A stretch of 64,000 nt of DNA from CAXBBB01 sp963841855. Lineage in GTDB: Bacteria > Bacteroidota > Rhodothermia > Rhodothermales > BA12. The position numbers were made by a program, and so were the translations under genes. Location of the stretch: contig CAWJEJ010000002.1 in assembly GCA_963841855.1 (NCBI GenBank), forward strand, positions 65,564 to 129,563, written 5' to 3'. Under the pieces are notes generated by a model that was given only the letters and a program-made list of their open reading frames with translations, ran no database searches and was not told where the DNA came from. How positions within the stretch are numbered: the first letter of the stretch is position 1; each line of letters opens with the position of its first letter. Positions 61,286 to 64,000 of this stretch are shown here, one piece after another.

Positions 61286-61572
61286 CGTTTCGCGAGCGCA
61301 TTCTCAGCCGCCTCCGCCCTGCCGAATCCGACGCCGCTCGAGCGCACCGCCACTCCATCGCACATCGAGTCGAAGTCAAAGCGAGCGAACGCTGTGGGTG
61401 CTTTTACTGCACTGCTACGTTTGCGCCCGCCGAGATATCGGAGTGGATTGAGGATCGCGGTGGAGAAACAGCGCTGTGTCCGCGCTGCGGAATCGACTCC
61501 GTCATCGGTTCTGTCTCGGGCTACCCGATAGCGACTCCTTTCCTCGCGGAGATGAGGCGAGTCTGGTTCTAG
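61282..61572 (+). CDS. Small zinc-ribbon-like protein
   Basis: This 96-residue protein starts at a GTG that overlaps the aldehyde dehydrogenase stop (GTGA), so it is translationally coupled. The core has CGCFYCTATFAPAEISEWI, then TALCPRCGIDSVIGSVSGYP, with two CxxC pairs that probably bind zinc, and ends IATPFLAEMRRVWF. I recall this as a conserved bacterial family without known function. The coupling suggests a link with the dehydrogenase, but this is inference. Confidence 0.78.
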   Translation: MTFRERILSRLRPAESDAARAHRHSIAHRVEVKASERCGCFYCTATFAPAEISEWIEDRGGETALCPRCGIDSVIGSVSGYPIATPFLAEMRRVWF

Positions 61573-61695
61573 ACGTACTCGCCTCACACTCGCCGGGAGT
61601 CCTGCAGCTTGCGAGCCGACTGCTCAGCGTGACGGCCGAGATGGTTTGGAGGACGGCGGAGGATAATCGATACCTTTTCCCGGACCTCGCTAAAA

Positions 61696-61735
61696 AAACG
61701 GCGATTTCAGCCGGTGAAAGCCGAAATCGCCGTTT
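61696..61735. terminator. Bidirectional-type hairpin terminator
   Basis: AAACGGCGATTTC (61696-61708) pairs perfectly with GAAATCGCCGTTT (61723-61735) across a 14-base loop, with seven A residues before and TTT after. It ends the aldehyde dehydrogenase unit. The gap 61573-61901 holds nothing else certain. Confidence 0.75.
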
Positions 61736-61901
61736 GTGTGTGCCCGCGAGAGGACGCTCTTATATGTGCGCCCGCTGTGCGTGAATACCGGAATTCTGTT
61801 CGGCAGAGTGGTTTAAGGCGGTTAAGCGCAGCGAGCGCACGCCTCACACATGAGCGGGTGTGTTACCTTTCGTGTCACCTCTGACTCGACCGGTACCACG
61901 C

Positions 61902-63278
61902 ATGTTCACAGCGAGGGCGCTGCTGCGCGCCAGTAAAATACGATCCGACGGCCGCGCGCCCCTAACACTGGTGGTGACTGCCAGCCGAAAGCGCGCCTAT
62001 CTCGCCACGGGCCTGCACCTACGGCCTGCCGAGTGGGACGAATCCAAAGCGCGCGCCAAAGGGCGCAGCGAGACGGCCGCGCGCATCAACCGGCGGGTGA
62101 GCGAGCTGCTCACGCTGTGCGAGCAGGAAGGCACGCGACTCATCACGAATGGCCACGTCGTCACGGCCGTCGCCATACGCGAGGCGGTTGCCCCCCACGT
62201 TCGGCCCGACCGGTACGTCGACGAGGAAGAACAAGCCGGTCGATCTGCTAGACTACTTCGGGGGTCTCGTGGGCGGCTACCGGGATCGTGGCCAGGAGTG
62301 GAGCTACCAAAAGCAGTCGGTCGTGCTGGGCAAAATGCGAGCTTTCTGGCCGCGCGCGGCCTCTCTCCTCTCTCACCGCGACGCGCTGACGCCTGCCGTC
62401 GTGAGGGCGTGGTACGACTGGCTTCGCGCTGCGCCGCCGCGCGGCATGGGAAACAGCGCCAACACCGCCGCCGACAACGTAAGCCGCCTGCGCACGTGGT
62501 GCCGCTCGGCCGAGCACGACGAGCTGATCGAGCGTAATCCGGCAGCGCGCCTCAGGCCCAAGCGGACCAAGGTGCGCAAGGATCGGCTGACGAGCGAACA
62601 GGTCGCCTCGATCGCTGCGCTCTCGGATGGACTCGGCGACGGTGCGGCCTACACCCCTACGGGTCCATCGGGATTCTCGGCAGGCCGAACGAACACGAGT
62701 AACCCGGACCTGCTGGCTGCGAGCCGCGGCACGCTGGCTGCTCGCCTGCTACTGTGCGGGCGTCCGGTCGAGCGACGTGTTGTCGCTGACGTTCGACCAC
62801 TTCGAGCAGAGAGGCGAGCGGACGTTTCTCAGCTACGACATGGGCAAGACGGACGAGCGCTCGGCGGTGCGACTCGTGCAGCCGGCCGCCGCCTTGGTGG
62901 AGCGCTACCGCGAGGCGAGAGAGGGCAAGCGGTTCGTCTTCGGTTTTCTCGACGGAAAAGAGTCGCACCTGTCCGACCCGGTCCTGCGCCGCTCAGCGCT
63001 CGCCAGCGGGAACGCGCTCGTCAACAGGCAGCTCAAGCGCATCGCAGTGATGGCCGGACTGAGCCAGCGAGTGAAGCCCGATCCGAGACGCGGGCGACGT
63101 GGTGCTGACGATGCACGTGGCGCGGCACAGCTTCGCCGACATGGCGCGGCAGTCGGGGTGGAGCATCTACGACATCAGCCGGGCACTGCGGCACTCGAAC
63201 ATCGCCGTGACCGAGTCCTACCTGTCGGCCATCGACGAGCAGGCCTTCGACACCGGTCTGGACGAGCTGTTCGGCTGA
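61902..63278 (+). pseudogene. Decayed tyrosine recombinase (phage-type integrase)
   Basis: Four pieces in changing frames reconstruct one recombinase of about 450 residues. They are an arm-binding domain (MFTARALLRASKIRSDGRAP, then YLATGLHLRPAEWDESKARA); an SAM-like core-binding domain (DLLDYFGGLVGGYRDRGQEW, then VVRAWYDWLR, up to KVRKDRLTSEQVASIAAL); the catalytic start WLLACYCAGVRSSDVLSLTF with its Arg; and the end MHVARHSFADMARQSGWSIY then DISRALRHSNIAVTESYL, giving the His-x-x-Arg, His and Tyr residues. Shifts fall near 62230, 62630-62745 and 63090. It is therefore inactive as read. It marks an old integration or a mobile-element edge. Confidence 0.82.
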
Positions 63279-63279
63279 C

Positions 63280-63545
63280 GGTCCTGGGTGCGGACGGGGT
63301 CGCGCGCGCCATCGAGAACCAGGCGTACGTCGTCGCTGCCAACCGCAGCGGCGATGGTGCCGGCCTGACGTTCGCCGGACGGAGCCCGATTCTCGCTCCC
63401 GGCGGCCCCGTCCTCGTCCGCGACGACCTGGGCGGCGAACTGACGCTCCGCGCCGACCTGGACCGCGACTTGGTCGCCCAGACGCGCCGCGCCATTGGGG
63501 TTCACTCCGACGCGCGGACGGACGTGTATCTGGCCGCCAGCGGCC
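63280..63545 (+). pseudogene. C-terminal fragment of a nitrilase-superfamily hydrolase
   Basis: Directly after the recombinase stop, one frame reads the last 90 or so residues of a carbon-nitrogen hydrolase: RAIENQAYVVAANRSGDGAG, then LTFAGRSPILAPGGPVLVRD, then ADLDRDLVAQTRRAIGVHSD and ARTDVYL. The N-terminal two-thirds with the Glu-Lys-Cys triad is absent, and there is no start codon. The frame then runs without a family-type stop into the convergent gene. It is a truncated remnant, probably cut by the event that brought in the recombinase. Confidence 0.72.
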
Positions 63546-63554
63546 CGCCCGGAA

Positions 63555-64000
63555 TCACTCGGCCCGATACCGCTCGAACCACCCCAGCGTGTAGGCCACC
63601 TTGTCGGCGAGCTGGCTCGGGCGGCTCGCGATGCCGTGCGAGGCGCCGGGGATCTCGACCAGTGCCGTCTCGACGCGTCGCATCTTGAGCGCGTGGTAGA
63701 GTTGGCGAGCTTCCGACGGCGGCGTGCGCAATGTCGTCGGTGCCGACCATCAGCATCGTCGGCGTCTCGACGTCGCCCACGACCGAAATCGGCGACTCAT
63801 TCCAATACGCCATCGGATTCTCCCACGGCTAGCCCGGGTAGCGCGTGTCCGCGTAGCCGTAGTGATTGTCGGCGACGAGGGTTTTGGAGATCCAGTTGAC
63901 TACGGGTTTGTGCACGACGGCCGCGCGGAAGCGGTCGCTCTTGCCGACCATCCAGGCCGCCAGCATACCGCCCGCCGATCCGCCGGTGACGTAGAGGTGG
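63555..64000 (-). pseudogene. Broken S9 peptidase, C-terminal part (cut by window edge)
   Basis: Reading from the window edge, the frame gives HLYVTGGSAGGMLAAWMVGK, with nucleophile Ser in GGSAGG, then RFRAAVVHKPVVNWISKT and YADTRYPG. An in-frame TAG at about 63828-63830 comes next, followed by PWENPMAYWNESPISVVGDV and ETPTMLMVGTDD. After one frameshift at about 63725 it continues RTPPSEARQLYHALKMRRVE, EIPGASHGIASRPSQLADKV and GWFERYRAE, ending at 63555. All three catalytic residues of the alpha/beta hydrolase are recognisable across the pieces. Two lesions in 150 codons suggest decay or sequence error. Confidence 0.8.

Noticed and set aside
61476..61784. Open frame of 102 codons after the zinc-ribbon gene
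   Set aside because: It overlaps the zinc-ribbon gene and the terminator hairpin and has no family resemblance.
61795..61860. tRNA-like start (GGCAGAGTGGTTTAAGGCGG) just upstream of the recombinase
   Set aside because: It resembles the 5' part of a tRNA-Ser D-arm region, but no anticodon arm, T-arm (GGTTCGAATCC type) or acceptor pairing follows. At most it is a fragment left at an attachment site.

Overview
The window is GC-rich, gene-dense DNA from a heterotrophic bacterium, most likely of the Bacteroidota/Rhodothermota (Rhodothermia) lineage. Two observations support this. Several secreted proteins end in a type IX secretion (Por) sorting domain (SVSPNPAR, SVAPNPSR and AWPNPMR motifs followed by a LYDVLGR- or FDVTG-type strand), some preceded by an ASETNNSGF module typical of that group. 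There are also many lipoproteins and beta-propeller exoproteins, and no strong Shine-Dalgarno sequences before most starts. The exact genus is inference.

Layout. 0-10.9 kb: argS (cut by the edge), a lipoprotein, a GNAT-nitrilase fusion, a leucine-rich-type T9SS protein, a CPA2 antiporter fused to a UBP zinc finger, rfbC, a broken gene with an 18-bp tandem repeat, class I aldolase (fbaB) and a lipoprotein. 11-23.9 kb: a Ycf46-like AAA+ ATPase, a CPXCG protein-yggS-divIVA operon, an FtsX-type permease, a DUF4236 protein, a sortilin-type BNR propeller, and YkvA and DUF547 proteins. 24-34 kb: DsbD, the rpsF-rpsR-rplI operon, a TPM protein, a FucP-type sugar transporter, the bicarbonate pair sbtA-sbtB, a GIY-YIG protein and isocitrate dehydrogenase. 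34-46.6 kb: a broken DUF4623/T9SS gene behind a LacI-type palindrome, three related two-helix membrane proteins (one split by an amber codon), a PD40 lipoprotein, an amidase, DUF1272 and DUF1810 proteins, an S9 peptidase, a phosphodiesterase and small exported proteins. 46.7-61.6 kb: an NmrA-type oxidoreductase, two tandem amidohydrolases (the second without metal ligands), a Uma2 protein, an ECF sigma factor overlapping a Ser/Thr kinase, a broken CSLREA/T9SS gene, a degenerate sigma-like protein, and an acylating aldehyde dehydrogenase with an unusual C-terminal tail. 61.7-64 kb: a decayed tyrosine recombinase joined to a nitrilase fragment and a broken S9 peptidase.

The core genes (ribosomal proteins, argS, icd, fbaB, yggS, dsbD) are intact. 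Frameshifts and stops are confined to long secreted proteins, one small membrane paralog and the recombinase region. This could be real decay or phase variation, or partly base-calling error in repeats and homopolymers. Gaps between genes carry at least five families of dispersed repeats. I saw no rRNA, tRNA, CRISPR array or complete insertion sequence. No single dramatic new system is evident. The best leads are the degenerate sigma-like protein, the two-helix membrane paralogs, the aldehyde dehydrogenase tail, the antiporter-UBP fusion and the MITE-like repeat family.
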